Below are positions 18,716 to 27,665 of a stretch of DNA of 64,000 bases, in pieces. Each line of letters starts with the position of its first letter. The first letter of the stretch is position 1. Source of the DNA: Oscillospiraceae bacterium (lineage in GTDB: Bacteria > Bacillota > Clostridia > Oscillospirales > Acutalibacteraceae); the NCBI GenBank assembly GCA_015066175.1, contig SVOW01000014.1, positions 1 to 64,000 on the forward strand, written 5' to 3'. The notes under the pieces were generated by a model that was not told the origin of the DNA, did no database searches, and saw only the letters and a list, made by a program, of their open reading frames with translations. Both the position numbers and the translations under genes were made by a program.

Positions 18716-19720
18716 TTATGATGTTTTGCTGCGGTCAGTTTGCCACATAAGATAAACATCATTTCCGCTTGTATAGAATGTGTCTGAAGTTGAAGCATTT
18801 CCTTGAGTGAAGCCTACACCGGGCTGCTGAAGAGCTGCAACAAATGCATTTTTCATTTCCTCATCTTTGAGAGTAATTCTCATCTGCATTTTAAGCTGGC
18901 TTCTGTCAGAATACTTATCAAGTTTGCCGGGCACGAAGCCTGTAAGCCACCATGTATCCTGATAAGGCCTTACAAACAATTCCTCGCCTTTGTTATAGCA
19001 AGTATAACCGATTTTAAGACGCATATTGTTGTCTGAGCAAATATACTGTGATGAAGGATCGCCTTCAGGCTTGTAATAAACGCCTGCTTCAGCACCAAGG
19101 AGAAGGAATCCATACTGTCCTTTCCAGAACTGAACAAGCCAATCATAGCCGCCATAGTTGAATTTGATTCTTACTGTGTCGTACCACAAAGCTACATATC
19201 CGCCCAAAAGGTCGTAATACTTATTATAGCCGAACTGTCTCTGCCAGGGGTCAGACGTAGAGTAGAACACTCCGCTTGCCGGGTCCCAGGTGAAACCGAA
19301 TGTGCTTGCTTCCTGTGAAGCATTAGCGTTTGTCACAGGAGTTGACGCATCTATTTTACCTGTTGTAGTTGGAATTGTAGTTGTTGAACCGTTACTGTTG
19401 CTTGTGGGTGGTTTATCTGTAGGTTGCTGAGTAACCTTATTTCCGTCTTCATTTGTGATTATTTCACCTTTATTATTTGTAACATATTCAGGTGTCTGGG
19501 TTTCGTCTTTTTCGTTTGTAACAATCTGAGTCTGTATTTCTGAACTTTCGGGATTTTCCGAATCCGCGTTGCCGATAACTGTAAAAAATGTGACTTTTTC
19601 GTCCACTTTCTGATTTTTTTCTGCTTCATTATGACGAACAACAAATGTAGTGCTGATGCCTGCAACAATTGCAACCGTCAAAAATGCAGCAACAATGTTA
19701 ATAATTTTGTTTTTATTCAT
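18716..19720 (-). CDS. Membrane-anchored DUF4474-like surface protein
   Basis: A 334-residue protein with a single N-terminal membrane segment or uncleaved signal (IINIVAAFLTVAIVAGISTTF). A Thr/Asn/Gln-rich extracellular linker (about 40-135) contains VTNNKGEIITNEDG. The C-terminal domain (about 145-335) matches the DUF4474-type fold, with YYDLLGGYVALWYDTVRIKF, a WKGQYG motif and GAEAGVYY. No catalytic signature is known for this family. The second of two adjacent ATGs is taken because it lies 7 bases from GGAGG. It is expressed from its own promoter. Its linker resembles that of the lipoprotein at 57897-58787. Confidence 0.7.
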   Translation of the reverse strand: MNKNKIINIVAAFLTVAIVAGISTTFVVRHNEAEKNQKVDEKVTFFTVIGNADSENPESSEIQTQIVTNEKDETQTPEYVTNNKGEIITNEDGNKVTQQPTDKPPTSNSNGSTTTIPTTTGKIDASTPVTNANASQEASTFGFTWDPASGVFYSTSDPWQRQFGYNKYYDLLGGYVALWYDTVRIKFNYGGYDWLVQFWKGQYGFLLLGAEAGVYYKPEGDPSSQYICSDNNMRLKIGYTCYNKGEELFVRPYQDTWWLTGFVPGKLDKYSDRSQLKMQMRITLKDEEMKNAFVAALQQPGVGFTQGNASTSDTFYTSGNDVYLMWQTDRSKTS

Positions 19721-19743
19721 CATTTCACCTCCCTTGCTCGATA

Positions 19744-19772
19744 ATTATAACATCATTTTTCCTTGAGGTCAA
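19744..19772 (-). promoter_or_regulatory. Sigma-A promoter of the DUF4474-like gene
   Basis: Minus strand TTGACC (complement of 19767-19772), 17-base spacer, TATAAT (complement of 19744-19749). Confidence 0.85.
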
Positions 19773-19844
19773 TTATATTAAATAAATAAAAATTAAGAAA
19801 TATAAACAACACATTGTTCTTCAAATTATGCAATATGCCCAAAA

Positions 19845-19873
19845 TCCGGGACAAGAGATTCTCCTGTCCCGGA
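19845..19873 (-). terminator. Terminator of the dockerin-protein gene
   Basis: Stem TCCGGGACA (19845-19853) with TGTCCCGGA (19865-19873), extended inward by AGAG/CTC. Only a short T tract follows on the minus strand. Confidence 0.65.
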
Positions 19874-19910
19874 CTATAGTTTTAAATTTTAAACTTCAGT
19901 AAGGTATCTA

Positions 19911-22900
19911 TTAATAGATTGAACCCTGGTCGATTGTGCCTGCGAAGTTTGTATATGCATCAAGGATAACTGCGTCTGCTGCATCAACATCTGCTTTTCC
20001 GTCAAGGTTGAGAGCATACCACTGTGCACTGCCTTCAGCATAGTTAGCTTGATATACTGTGTAAAGGTCAAGGCAGATTGTATCCATTACGTCAACAACA
20101 CCATCGCCGTTAGCGTCGCCGAAGATAACTACTTCGTATTCTTCAACAACTGTACCTTCTGAGTCTTTAAGAACAAGTTTTGAACCTGTACCAACAACAC
20201 CGTCAACTACTGTCTGAACTTCAAGAGTACCGTTTTCGTCTGAGTTAACGAAATCTTCAAGAAGTGCATCAGGTGTAAGGTTTGTAGCGAGGTTCCAGAT
20301 AAGAGCTGCACCATCAACTTCTCCAGTCTTGATGTCTTCCTTGATCTTATCAAGAACGGGCTTGATTGTTTCTACAAATTCGCTGAGACCTTCGAATGCT
20401 GCTTTGAGTTCTTCAAGAGCTTCGTCGATGTCGAGCTGTCTGTCAGCTGTAAGGATACCTTCTTCGATAAGTGAAAGTGCATTTGCAAGAGCATTGTTGA
20501 ATCTTTCTACTGTTTCTGCTGAGTAAGCATCGGTTACTGTGTTCTTAACCTGATCGTAGTAAGCGATAAGAGCTGAAAGGTCAGCAAGCTTAACTTCAAG
20601 TTTCATCATAGCGTCAAGAAGGTTCTTTCTTGCTGCGTTAACCATTGACTGTTTAAGGTCAGGTGAAGGAAGATATGTATCTTCGTCGTAGGGAAGAGTT
20701 TCGTAGATTTCGTAAGCATGGTTATATGCTTCTTCATAGTTTGCCCATACTGCAGGATCATAATTTTTCTCTTTGTAATCCTTAGCATCTGCAAGATAGA
20801 GAACGTTCATAAGATGTGACTGAACAGCTTCGTTCTGGTTAGCTGCTGCTTTAGCTGCATAGTATTCAATCTTATAAGCTGCGTCTGCATATCTCTTAGC
20901 TGTGTAAGAAGCAACTTCTGCCTGTGCTGCTGCAAGGTTGTTCTGTGCATCTGTGATAGCGTTTGCATCGCCTGATGCATTAGCTGCTGCGAGCTGTTCA
21001 TTTGCATCTGCTACCCACTGAACAGCACCGTTGTAACCATCGATTACACCCCATGCATCATCAATAGCAGCTTCAACTTTGTCGAATCTCCAGAGAACAT
21101 AGTCTTCTGATTCGTTCCAGTTAGCACCATTCTTATCATATACATCGGGTTCCGCAAATACTTCATCCCAATATCCGAGTTTTGCTTCGAGAGTTGCAAG
21201 TGAGTTAACATCGTATCCTGAGGGAGCTGCAACGATGTTGTAGCTGTATCCGCTTTCATCAATGAGAAGAGGATTAAGGATGGGAAGAAGTGAATCCCAG
21301 AAGTACTGATATCTACCAGCGTTGTAAAGACCGTTGAGAAGTTTTTCAGCTGTTACTGCAAGGTTGCCGTTCTGGATAAGAGAATCAACTGAAGGCGGGT
21401 TTGCTGAGAACATTTCAGGCTGAGTATTTCTTGCAACGATAACATTGAGAACGCCATTAAGAATTGATGTTACAAACTGAGGAATAGTCTTGTTGAGAAG
21501 GCTGTAGTCAGCTTTATAAAGGATGCTGAGGAATGTTTCAAGATCAAGGTTAAGGAGAGGATAGAGGATCTTGTTCATAAGAAGGTCATAAGAACCTGTT
21601 GCGCCGCCACCAAGAATCTTGTGGAGAGGAAGAACTGTGAAAACAGTTTTGTCAATCTTTGTCCAGGGGCTGTCTGAGTCTGAAACGCCGCAGCCTTTGA
21701 AGAAGCCGCCGAAGTTGTTATCCTGGAGAGCCCAGTTAACAAGAACGTTAAGGAACTGTTCTACGCCTGAACCATACTGAATTTCGATGGGAAGTGCACC
21801 ATTGAGGTAGTAGGCACCGATATCAGCGAGCATGTAGAGAGCAAAATCTGTGCCCCATTCTGCATAGCCGTATTCAACTTCTTCCATGTAGTTAACGGGA
21901 AGGATATCTGCTGCGATTGAGTAAACAACGTAGCAAGCTACCTGGCCGAGGTTATCAAGGGGAAGTTCTTCGCCGTATGTATCTTCCCAGAGAACATAAG
22001 GCATTTCTGAACGGATGAACTGTTTTGCAACCCAAGCTACTTTAGCCTGAAGGTCCATATCTTCAAAGTCAGCCTGGTCGATGAATTCTGTTGTTGCGGG
22101 AAGGATAAGTGTGCCGAGTTCTTTGTAAACAACTTCAAGAGCGGCATTAAGGTTCTGCTCGAGTTTGTCGTTACCGCCGTCTACCCAGAATTTGTCGCCT
22201 GTCCAAACCTGATCGAGAACTACATAGAGAAAGTGGTTGAGTTCAGCAATAATACCGTTTGTCTTATCATACTGACCCCATACATAGTTGTCGAGGTTGA
22301 GTTTAGAAATATCGATATAATCCCATGCGGGGTGGGGGTTAGCTGCTTTTGCTTCGTCAAGAAGTGCACCAAGGTCATTCTTGATGAAGGGAATAAGAAG
22401 GTCTTTTGTTGCAGCGTTAGCAGCATTTTCGATAATACCCCAGATTGTCTGAGTGTTGATGTTTGTTTTGCCTGCCATTGAGGGAAGGAAGCCTTCTTCA
22501 ATGTCACCATCAGCAGCTGTACCACCAAGAAGGATTGTATCTACTGCGTGCTGGAGAATTTTGTCAGCTGTCCATGTGTTGTAGTCAATAGCACCATTGT
22601 CAACATCGTATGTTTCGTCAACACACATCTCATAAAGCATATCAGCAAGAAGGTTGTGCACGTTGAAATCAAGGTCAACGAAAGATGCGATGATACCAAG
22701 GTCGAGGTCACCTTTAAGGAAGTTACCTACAATACCTCTGTTAGCATTGAGGAAATAGAGAAGTTCATAAAGGATGTTAAGGTCTGTCTTACCGCCTGTA
22801 CCTCTTCTTGTTGAGGGGAGAGCGTCAAAGTCGAGCTTTTTAACGTCACCACCAACAAGACCTGCAACACCTTCAAGGCCATCGATTGTATCAAGAGCCT

Positions 22901-23156
22901 TGTCAACGCTTGTGAAGTCGAGCTTCATAACAGTGATGTCGATATAGAGGTCATCTCTCATATCGTAGAGCATAGCGTCCACGTAGTCGAGGAGCTGTGA
23001 ACCTCTCTGTGGAGTTGAAAGCACGGGGCTTTCATGCAAATCGTAAGATGCGGGAGTCGCATAGCTTGTGTATGCAGCACTTGCGCCGATGCTAACTGTT
23101 GAGAAAGCAAGAACCATTACAAGAAGCATGCATAACATTTTTTTGGCTTGTTTCAT
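19911..23156 (-). CDS. Large secreted FIVAR/helical protein with C-terminal type I dockerin
   Basis: A 1081-residue exported protein. A signal peptide covers about residues 1-27. The first 670 residues have no recognised domain. Residues about 720-790 are Ala/Gln-rich and probably coiled coil. Two FIVAR-like three-helix modules follow (about 800-930, with KDYKEKNYDPAVWANYEEAY). The last 70 residues form a type I dockerin: FGDANGDGVVDVMDTICLDL is the first Ca-binding segment and LDGKADVDAADAVILDAY the second. A dockerin implies non-covalent docking to a cohesin; no glycosidase domain is visible, so it is not an ordinary cellulosomal enzyme. The ATG at 23156 is placed 9 bases after GGAGGTG. It has its own promoter and a long leader. 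Confidence 0.85.
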   Translation of the reverse strand: MKQAKKMLCMLLVMVLAFSTVSIGASAAYTSYATPASYDLHESPVLSTPQRGSQLLDYVDAMLYDMRDDLYIDITVMKLDFTSVDKALDTIDGLEGVAGLVGGDVKKLDFDALPSTRRGTGGKTDLNILYELLYFLNANRGIVGNFLKGDLDLGIIASFVDLDFNVHNLLADMLYEMCVDETYDVDNGAIDYNTWTADKILQHAVDTILLGGTAADGDIEEGFLPSMAGKTNINTQTIWGIIENAANAATKDLLIPFIKNDLGALLDEAKAANPHPAWDYIDISKLNLDNYVWGQYDKTNGIIAELNHFLYVVLDQVWTGDKFWVDGGNDKLEQNLNAALEVVYKELGTLILPATTEFIDQADFEDMDLQAKVAWVAKQFIRSEMPYVLWEDTYGEELPLDNLGQVACYVVYSIAADILPVNYMEEVEYGYAEWGTDFALYMLADIGAYYLNGALPIEIQYGSGVEQFLNVLVNWALQDNNFGGFFKGCGVSDSDSPWTKIDKTVFTVLPLHKILGGGATGSYDLLMNKILYPLLNLDLETFLSILYKADYSLLNKTIPQFVTSILNGVLNVIVARNTQPEMFSANPPSVDSLIQNGNLAVTAEKLLNGLYNAGRYQYFWDSLLPILNPLLIDESGYSYNIVAAPSGYDVNSLATLEAKLGYWDEVFAEPDVYDKNGANWNESEDYVLWRFDKVEAAIDDAWGVIDGYNGAVQWVADANEQLAAANASGDANAITDAQNNLAAAQAEVASYTAKRYADAAYKIEYYAAKAAANQNEAVQSHLMNVLYLADAKDYKEKNYDPAVWANYEEAYNHAYEIYETLPYDEDTYLPSPDLKQSMVNAARKNLLDAMMKLEVKLADLSALIAYYDQVKNTVTDAYSAETVERFNNALANALSLIEEGILTADRQLDIDEALEELKAAFEGLSEFVETIKPVLDKIKEDIKTGEVDGAALIWNLATNLTPDALLEDFVNSDENGTLEVQTVVDGVVGTGSKLVLKDSEGTVVEEYEVVIFGDANGDGVVDVMDTICLDLYTVYQANYAEGSAQWYALNLDGKADVDAADAVILDAYTNFAGTIDQGSIY

Positions 23157-23183
23157 TTTGTAAAACACCTCCGTAAATATTAC

Positions 23184-23312
23184 CCGTCATTACGTTCAGA
23201 CGGGCCAAACGTGTGACTTATACTGCAAAGTTTGTAACAATATTTGAAAAGTCTATATCCATTTCAGGATAACTCCTGATGGGTATAACTTACCAAAAGC
23301 AGATGTTCACAC
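23184..23312 (-). promoter_or_regulatory. Structured 5' leader of the dockerin gene (possible cis-regulatory RNA)
   Basis: Between the inferred transcription start near 23320 and the start codon lies about 160 bases of leader. On the minus strand GTGTGA and TCACAC (complements of 23307-23312 and 23211-23216) can pair, then CTGC with GCAG inside. Within are two hairpins, GGTA-AGTTA-TACC (23282-23294) and CAGGA-GTTA-TCCTG (23265-23278), both with GTTA in or at the loop. A separate hairpin CCCGTC/GACGGG (23184-23204) precedes the ribosome site. It does not match any riboswitch class I know. Confidence 0.4.
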
Positions 23313-23326
23313 TACTTCGCAGTATC

Positions 23327-23355
23327 ATCTTACCATAAGGTTTGCAAAAAGTAAA
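23327..23355 (-). promoter_or_regulatory. Promoter of the dockerin-protein gene
   Basis: Minus strand TTTACT (complement of 23350-23355), 17-base spacer, TAAGAT (complement of 23327-23332) with an upstream TGG (extended -10). The rest of the gene-free stretch up to 23554 is AT-rich and shows nothing else. Confidence 0.65.
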
Positions 23356-23554
23356 GAGTATTTTTATAAAAAATTATTAATTTTGTCAGTTTTCACTAAA
23401 GATTAGGGCTTTTTTTAACATTTTAACGAGAAAAACAAGCCGTTTTTATTAAATGAACAAATTTATAACTATTTTTTAACAAAATGTAAATTTTGTTTCA
23501 GGAGCAATAATCAGTAAATAAAAACCGGACCGTTATTATCACACTAAGCCAAAA

Positions 23555-23582
23555 AAGCCTCACAGTTCAAACTGCAAGGCTT
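23555..23582 (-). terminator. Terminator of the CxxC-repeat/Ig-like protein gene
   Basis: Stem AAGCCT-CACAGTT (23555-23567) with AACTGC-AAGGCTT (23569-23582), one mismatch, followed by T on the minus strand. Confidence 0.8.
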
Positions 23583-23624
23583 TCTGAAAATATTAAACAT
23601 AATTTAAAACATCATTAACGACAA

Positions 23625-24554
23625 TTATTTTTTACCGAAAAGACCACCGATAACAATATCAATTGCTGCTTTGAGCACCTGACGGATAATTGTAAACCAG
23701 TTTGCCATGCTGAATTTAACCTGAACTTCAACTGTGTCTGTAGCTGTGTTTCCGTATTCATCAGTAACTGTGCAGGTAATTACAGTTTTGCCCATACCTT
23801 TACCGATAATATTGCCCTCAGCATCAACTGTAGCAACATTTTCTTTTTCTGATTTGAATTCAACAGTGTATGCTACACTGCCACCCATCTTAACAGCAGG
23901 GTCGATTTTGGCTGTTTCTTCATACTGAACAACTATTTTCTCACCAAGTTCAACTGATTCAACTTTACCTTTGAGAACAGGTGTATAATCTTTGTTTTCT
24001 GTTTCTTCACAATTTTCACACTTATAGATTGTATAACCTTCAGCTGTGTATGTGGGTAATACAACTTCTTTTACAACCATTTTGTGACCTGTTGCAGGAA
24101 TAACCTCTGACTCAGTGTGACCTGCTGCAGTTGCATCGCAAACTGAACATTCTCTTACCTTGAGACCTGCTTCTGTGCAGGTTGCAGGCGCAGAAATTTT
24201 CCATTCACCATATGTATGAGCAAGAGCAGGCTTTTCATCTTCAATTTTTTCTTCGCCGCAATTAGCGCATGTATATGTTGTGCAGCCTTTCTGACCACAA
24301 GTGGGTTCAGTCACAACGCCTTCACCATAAGCATGTCCGAGTGCAGGAACAAGGCCTGTTTCGATAGCATCACAAATTTTGCATTTTCTGTATTTGATGC
24401 CGGGATCTGCACACGTTTCATCCTGGCTGATAACCCATTTGTCAAAATCGTGTTCACAATCTGTTACTTCTTCTGCATTTACTGCAACTGACATAACGCC
24501 GAATGCCATTAACACAGCAAGAAAAACAGACATAACTTTTGTTATCTTTTTCAT
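23625..24554 (-). CDS. Secreted protein with CxxC repeats, Ig-like domain and amphipathic tail
   Basis: A 309-residue exported protein. Signal peptide about 1-27. Residues 31-195 carry four repeats of a roughly 40-residue unit with CKIC, CANC, CSVC or CENC knuckles and a conserved ALGH or ATGH; such repeats are common in surface proteins of gut Clostridia and could hold metal or form disulfides. Residues about 200-282 are a Big_2-type bacterial Ig-like domain (ATVDAEGNIIGKGMGKTVIT). The last 25 residues form a hydrophobic amphipathic segment, LKAAIDIVIGGLFGKK. The start ATG follows AAGGAGATG. Ligand unknown; an adhesin or cell-wall binding role is a guess. Confidence 0.8.
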   Translation of the reverse strand: MKKITKVMSVFLAVLMAFGVMSVAVNAEEVTDCEHDFDKWVISQDETCADPGIKYRKCKICDAIETGLVPALGHAYGEGVVTEPTCGQKGCTTYTCANCGEEKIEDEKPALAHTYGEWKISAPATCTEAGLKVRECSVCDATAAGHTESEVIPATGHKMVVKEVVLPTYTAEGYTIYKCENCEETENKDYTPVLKGKVESVELGEKIVVQYEETAKIDPAVKMGGSVAYTVEFKSEKENVATVDAEGNIIGKGMGKTVITCTVTDEYGNTATDTVEVQVKFSMANWFTIIRQVLKAAIDIVIGGLFGKK

Positions 24555-24659
24555 AAGTTTACATCTCCTTATAAAGTTTTTACATCTAAATTATAACATA
24601 AAATCACAGAATTGCAATATTATAAAGATTTGTTCACAATTAAAAATTATTAAGAAAAA

Positions 24660-24689
24660 AAACAGCACCATCCTAAGATGATGCTGTTT
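24660..24689 (-). terminator. Terminator of the beta-helix protein gene
   Basis: Stem AAACAGCACCATC (24660-24672) with GATGATGCTGTTT (24677-24689), one G-U type mismatch, followed by a T run on the minus strand. Confidence 0.85.
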
Positions 24690-24709
24690 ATAATTAAACT
24701 ATTTCAGAA

Positions 24710-26260
24710 TCAAGCAAAAAGATTATCAAAGAAGTTTTTGATAACTGCGAAGATATAGTTGAAGAAGTCAACAAAGTCGCTTACGATTTCTGTTGTTGCT
24801 TCTGCACCTGCACCCTGGTCAGCACCGATGTTGATTGATGAACCGATTTCGTTGCCATAGAAGTCTGTTGTGCCCATATCGTCTTCAACTTTAACACCTG
24901 CGCCAAGGCAAGCAGACTCAGTTGAAAGTCTGTAGTTATCGATAGGATCCTGACCTTCTGTCATACCATCAAATGCATTAGCAAATTTGGGGTTCTTTTT
25001 GATTGAGTTTTTGTCGCCCTTACTTGTCCAGTAGTAGCAGTTAGCTTCACCGTCAGCAACTTTAACTTTTTCGCCGATGATCATTGCAAAAATGTTGTTT
25101 TTAGCTGTTGCGATTTCAAGAGCAGATGCGTTTACGAATGTATTGTTGTAAACAAGAACGCCTTCACCAATTTTGCCAGCGCCATCGCTGTCAGAAACGT
25201 TGAAACGAACTTTACCTGTTGAATTTTCAAAGTTTACAAATGATACATTGTATGATGAGAACATTTTTTCAACGACTGCATCTTTTGAGTTTACAACTTT
25301 AACAACTGCAACTGCTTTTCCGTCATAATTCTGTGCTTCTGTAAGAGTACCAACGTTTGTTGCTTTACCGCCTGAAACAGTAACATCGTCTGCACCGTTG
25401 AGGATAACAGCTGCTTCGTTGATGTTTGTGAAGCTACAGCCAGTAATTGAAACACCTGATGTTGCAACGGGAGCTGTAGGTTCTTCTGTTCCTTCTTCGC
25501 CTTCTGCTGCGGGAGCGGGTTCTTCTTCAACTTCGAGTTTTGTGCTGTCAACTACAATACCTGCACGGCAGTTTTCAAATTTACAACCGATAACTGCGAT
25601 ATCTGTGTTACCTTCGCCGATAAGAAGAGCTGAACCTTTTGCAAGGAGATTTGTTGTATCCATGTCAGGATATGTTTCTGTGCCATCTTCTGCTGTTGAG
25701 GGGAAAGAATAGTCTGTGTAACCTACGTTTTTGAATTCGATGTTTTCAAGAGTAACGTTTTTACAGTTTCTTACTTCAATACCATTGTAGATAGATGATT
25801 TTGCAGCGATACCTTTAAGTGTAACATATTCACAATCTTCAAGTGTGATTGCGGGAGCCTTAGTGTCAAGGCTGTCACTTGCGAAAAGGGGTGCTGTCAT
25901 AAGACCTTCAGTGATTTCAATGTAAACAGGTGTTTTTTCTGTACCGATGATATCACTGATTGTGATAGCAGTTGTTGAACCGCCCTGAATATAAATGTAG
26001 TATGCTGCATATTCGCCTGATGCTACATCTTTGTTGATACCTTCGATAATAGCTTTACCTCTGCCGTCGGGATTGAGATACTCAACCTTCCACGCTTTGT
26101 TGGGACGGCCTTCTCTGTAGCTGTAAGAGTTAGCACTTGTGCCGCCGGCATACTTTTTCATAACTTTTACTTCTTCTGCCTCGCCTTCAGCGAATGCCAT
26201 TACACTGAACATTGAAGCAACCATCAATACTGCCAATAAAATTGATAATACTTTTTTCAT
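24710..26260 (-). CDS. Secreted right-handed beta-helix protein
   Basis: A 516-residue exported protein with a signal peptide (1-24, ending VMAFAEG). The main body (about 60-470) has short recurring strands such as ITLEDCEYVTLKGI, IEVRNCKNVTLENIEF and VSITGCSFTNINEAAVIL, the pattern of parallel beta-helix (pectate-lyase/Beta_helix) proteins. An acidic Pro/Ala/Glu-rich loop (about 250-270) interrupts it. The final 25 residues are strongly aromatic and amphipathic (VIKNFFDNLFA). Catalytic residues of polysaccharide lyases cannot be assigned, so binding or lyase activity remains open. Strong SD AAAGGAGG precedes the ATG. Confidence 0.82.
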   Translation of the reverse strand: MKKVLSILLAVLMVASMFSVMAFAEGEAEEVKVMKKYAGGTSANSYSYREGRPNKAWKVEYLNPDGRGKAIIEGINKDVASGEYAAYYIYIQGGSTTAITISDIIGTEKTPVYIEITEGLMTAPLFASDSLDTKAPAITLEDCEYVTLKGIAAKSSIYNGIEVRNCKNVTLENIEFKNVGYTDYSFPSTAEDGTETYPDMDTTNLLAKGSALLIGEGNTDIAVIGCKFENCRAGIVVDSTKLEVEEEPAPAAEGEEGTEEPTAPVATSGVSITGCSFTNINEAAVILNGADDVTVSGGKATNVGTLTEAQNYDGKAVAVVKVVNSKDAVVEKMFSSYNVSFVNFENSTGKVRFNVSDSDGAGKIGEGVLVYNNTFVNASALEIATAKNNIFAMIIGEKVKVADGEANCYYWTSKGDKNSIKKNPKFANAFDGMTEGQDPIDNYRLSTESACLGAGVKVEDDMGTTDFYGNEIGSSINIGADQGAGAEATTEIVSDFVDFFNYIFAVIKNFFDNLFA

Positions 26261-26290
26261 TTGGATTTTTCCTCCTTTAAAATTTGTCAG

Positions 26291-27655
26291 TTAACTCTCG
26301 TACTGAATTAACTGTAGTGCACTTTGTATCGTATCATAAAATCCCGCCGATGTCAAGGAAAAAATGGCACTTCCGTAGGCTGCTTCTTCCTTATGCTTCG
26401 GAATTTTAAGCTCCATTTTAAAGATTTCTGACACAATACGCTGTAAAGCCACATTTTTTCTGATTCCGTTACCTGATGCAATTAATTGACAAGGTCTTTC
26501 TTTGCACACGGAGATACCTTTCTCATACATTGAGTAAAGTTCATCTGCCATCCCGTGCATTACTCCGTAAATGAAATGTCCCGGGGTGAAATTCTCGATA
26601 CCGAGAGAAGAAATCTTTGCTCTCTCGTCGGGATTTTCTCTTGTGCCGCAGAAAAGAGTTGAAAATTCAATGGAATTTTCAATTTTCTCATTTTCTTCAA
26701 GGAATTTATCAATTCCTTTATACGCGTTTCCTACTTTTTCACCCGTTACCAACTCTGCAGTTTTACGGAAGAAGTTTTCAAGCAAAGCAAATGCTCTGCC
26801 ACCGCACAGAGATGAGCCGACCATCAGGTGACTGTCGCCGACACAAGGTCTGATTTCAAGCCCGTCAGCAGCAGTATCTGCTTTCGTTGCAAAAGAAATC
26901 TGGCTTCCTGTGCCTACATTGACAAGCAAACATTCATCTACGTCACAGACGGAGCCGAGGAAGCTTGCCTGATTATCGCCGATTGCAACGCTTACGGGGA
27001 TTTTACCGTCTTTTTTGCCGAGAATCATGTTTTCTTTTGTCACCGCAGGGAACAAGTTGAAATTGAGCCCTGCTTTTCTGATTGCCGCTTCATCAAAGCG
27101 TGCGTTTTTTATGTCAAACAAGCCGTAGCTTGCTGCATCCGATGTGTGCATGACAGGTTTTGTAAGACCTGCCAGCTTCATTGCCGCATAATCATGGATT
27201 GTGCAGATTGTTGCGGCATTTTCCGGCACCATATTATTTTCATTATGATAGAAATATGTTGATGCACCGAAACCTGATGCCATTTTATAGCCGGTGAGTT
27301 CGGTAAGATGCTGTGCATAAGTTTTGCCATCTTTATATATTTCGTTTGCAGAAGCATCCTGCCAGATATAAAGACCGCTGACAGCATCACCCTTTTCATC
27401 AAGGTAAACAAGGCCATGCATCTGACCTGTTACACCGATTGAAACAACGTCGTCAAATTCTTTACACAAATCATCAACCAGTGTCAACGCTTTATCAAGA
27501 ATCACCGACGGATTCTGGATTTTCTCAAAAGGTTTCACATTTTCGAGAAAAGTATCATTAGGAAGAGTTGTACTTTTTACTACCTCTCCGCTTTCTGCAT
27601 CAACTGTAATTGCACAAATTGTAGTTGTGCCGATATCAAGACCTATCGTTTTCAT
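26291..27655 (-). CDS. FGGY-family carbohydrate kinase (sedoheptulokinase/xylulokinase-like)
   Basis: A 454-residue ATP-dependent sugar kinase of the FGGY family. The N-terminal lobe starts with TIGLDIGTTTICAITV (phosphate 1 motif); VSIGVTGQMHG and SGLYIWQDASA are typical of xylulokinase/sedoheptulokinase relatives, and IGDNQASFLG and LIASGNGIRKN form the C-terminal nucleotide site. The ATG at 27655 follows GAGGTT; a longer reading starts within the preceding gene. It is the last gene of an operon with the activase and glycyl radical enzyme, 10 bases after the latter, so it probably phosphorylates the substrate or product of that enzyme. The sugar cannot be named. Confidence 0.88.
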   Translation of the reverse strand: MKTIGLDIGTTTICAITVDAESGEVVKSTTLPNDTFLENVKPFEKIQNPSVILDKALTLVDDLCKEFDDVVSIGVTGQMHGLVYLDEKGDAVSGLYIWQDASANEIYKDGKTYAQHLTELTGYKMASGFGASTYFYHNENNMVPENAATICTIHDYAAMKLAGLTKPVMHTSDAASYGLFDIKNARFDEAAIRKAGLNFNLFPAVTKENMILGKKDGKIPVSVAIGDNQASFLGSVCDVDECLLVNVGTGSQISFATKADTAADGLEIRPCVGDSHLMVGSSLCGGRAFALLENFFRKTAELVTGEKVGNAYKGIDKFLEENEKIENSIEFSTLFCGTRENPDERAKISSLGIENFTPGHFIYGVMHGMADELYSMYEKGISVCKERPCQLIASGNGIRKNVALQRIVSEIFKMELKIPKHKEEAAYGSAIFSLTSAGFYDTIQSALQLIQYES

Positions 27656-27665
27656 TATTATAACC

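Noticed and set aside
23157-23355. c-di-GMP or other known riboswitch
   Set aside because: The leader does not contain conserved bases of c-di-GMP-I/II, cobalamin, TPP, SAM or lysine classes as I know them.
17924-26260. Cellulosome gene cluster
   Set aside because: Only one dockerin and no glycosidase, CBM or scaffoldin in the block.
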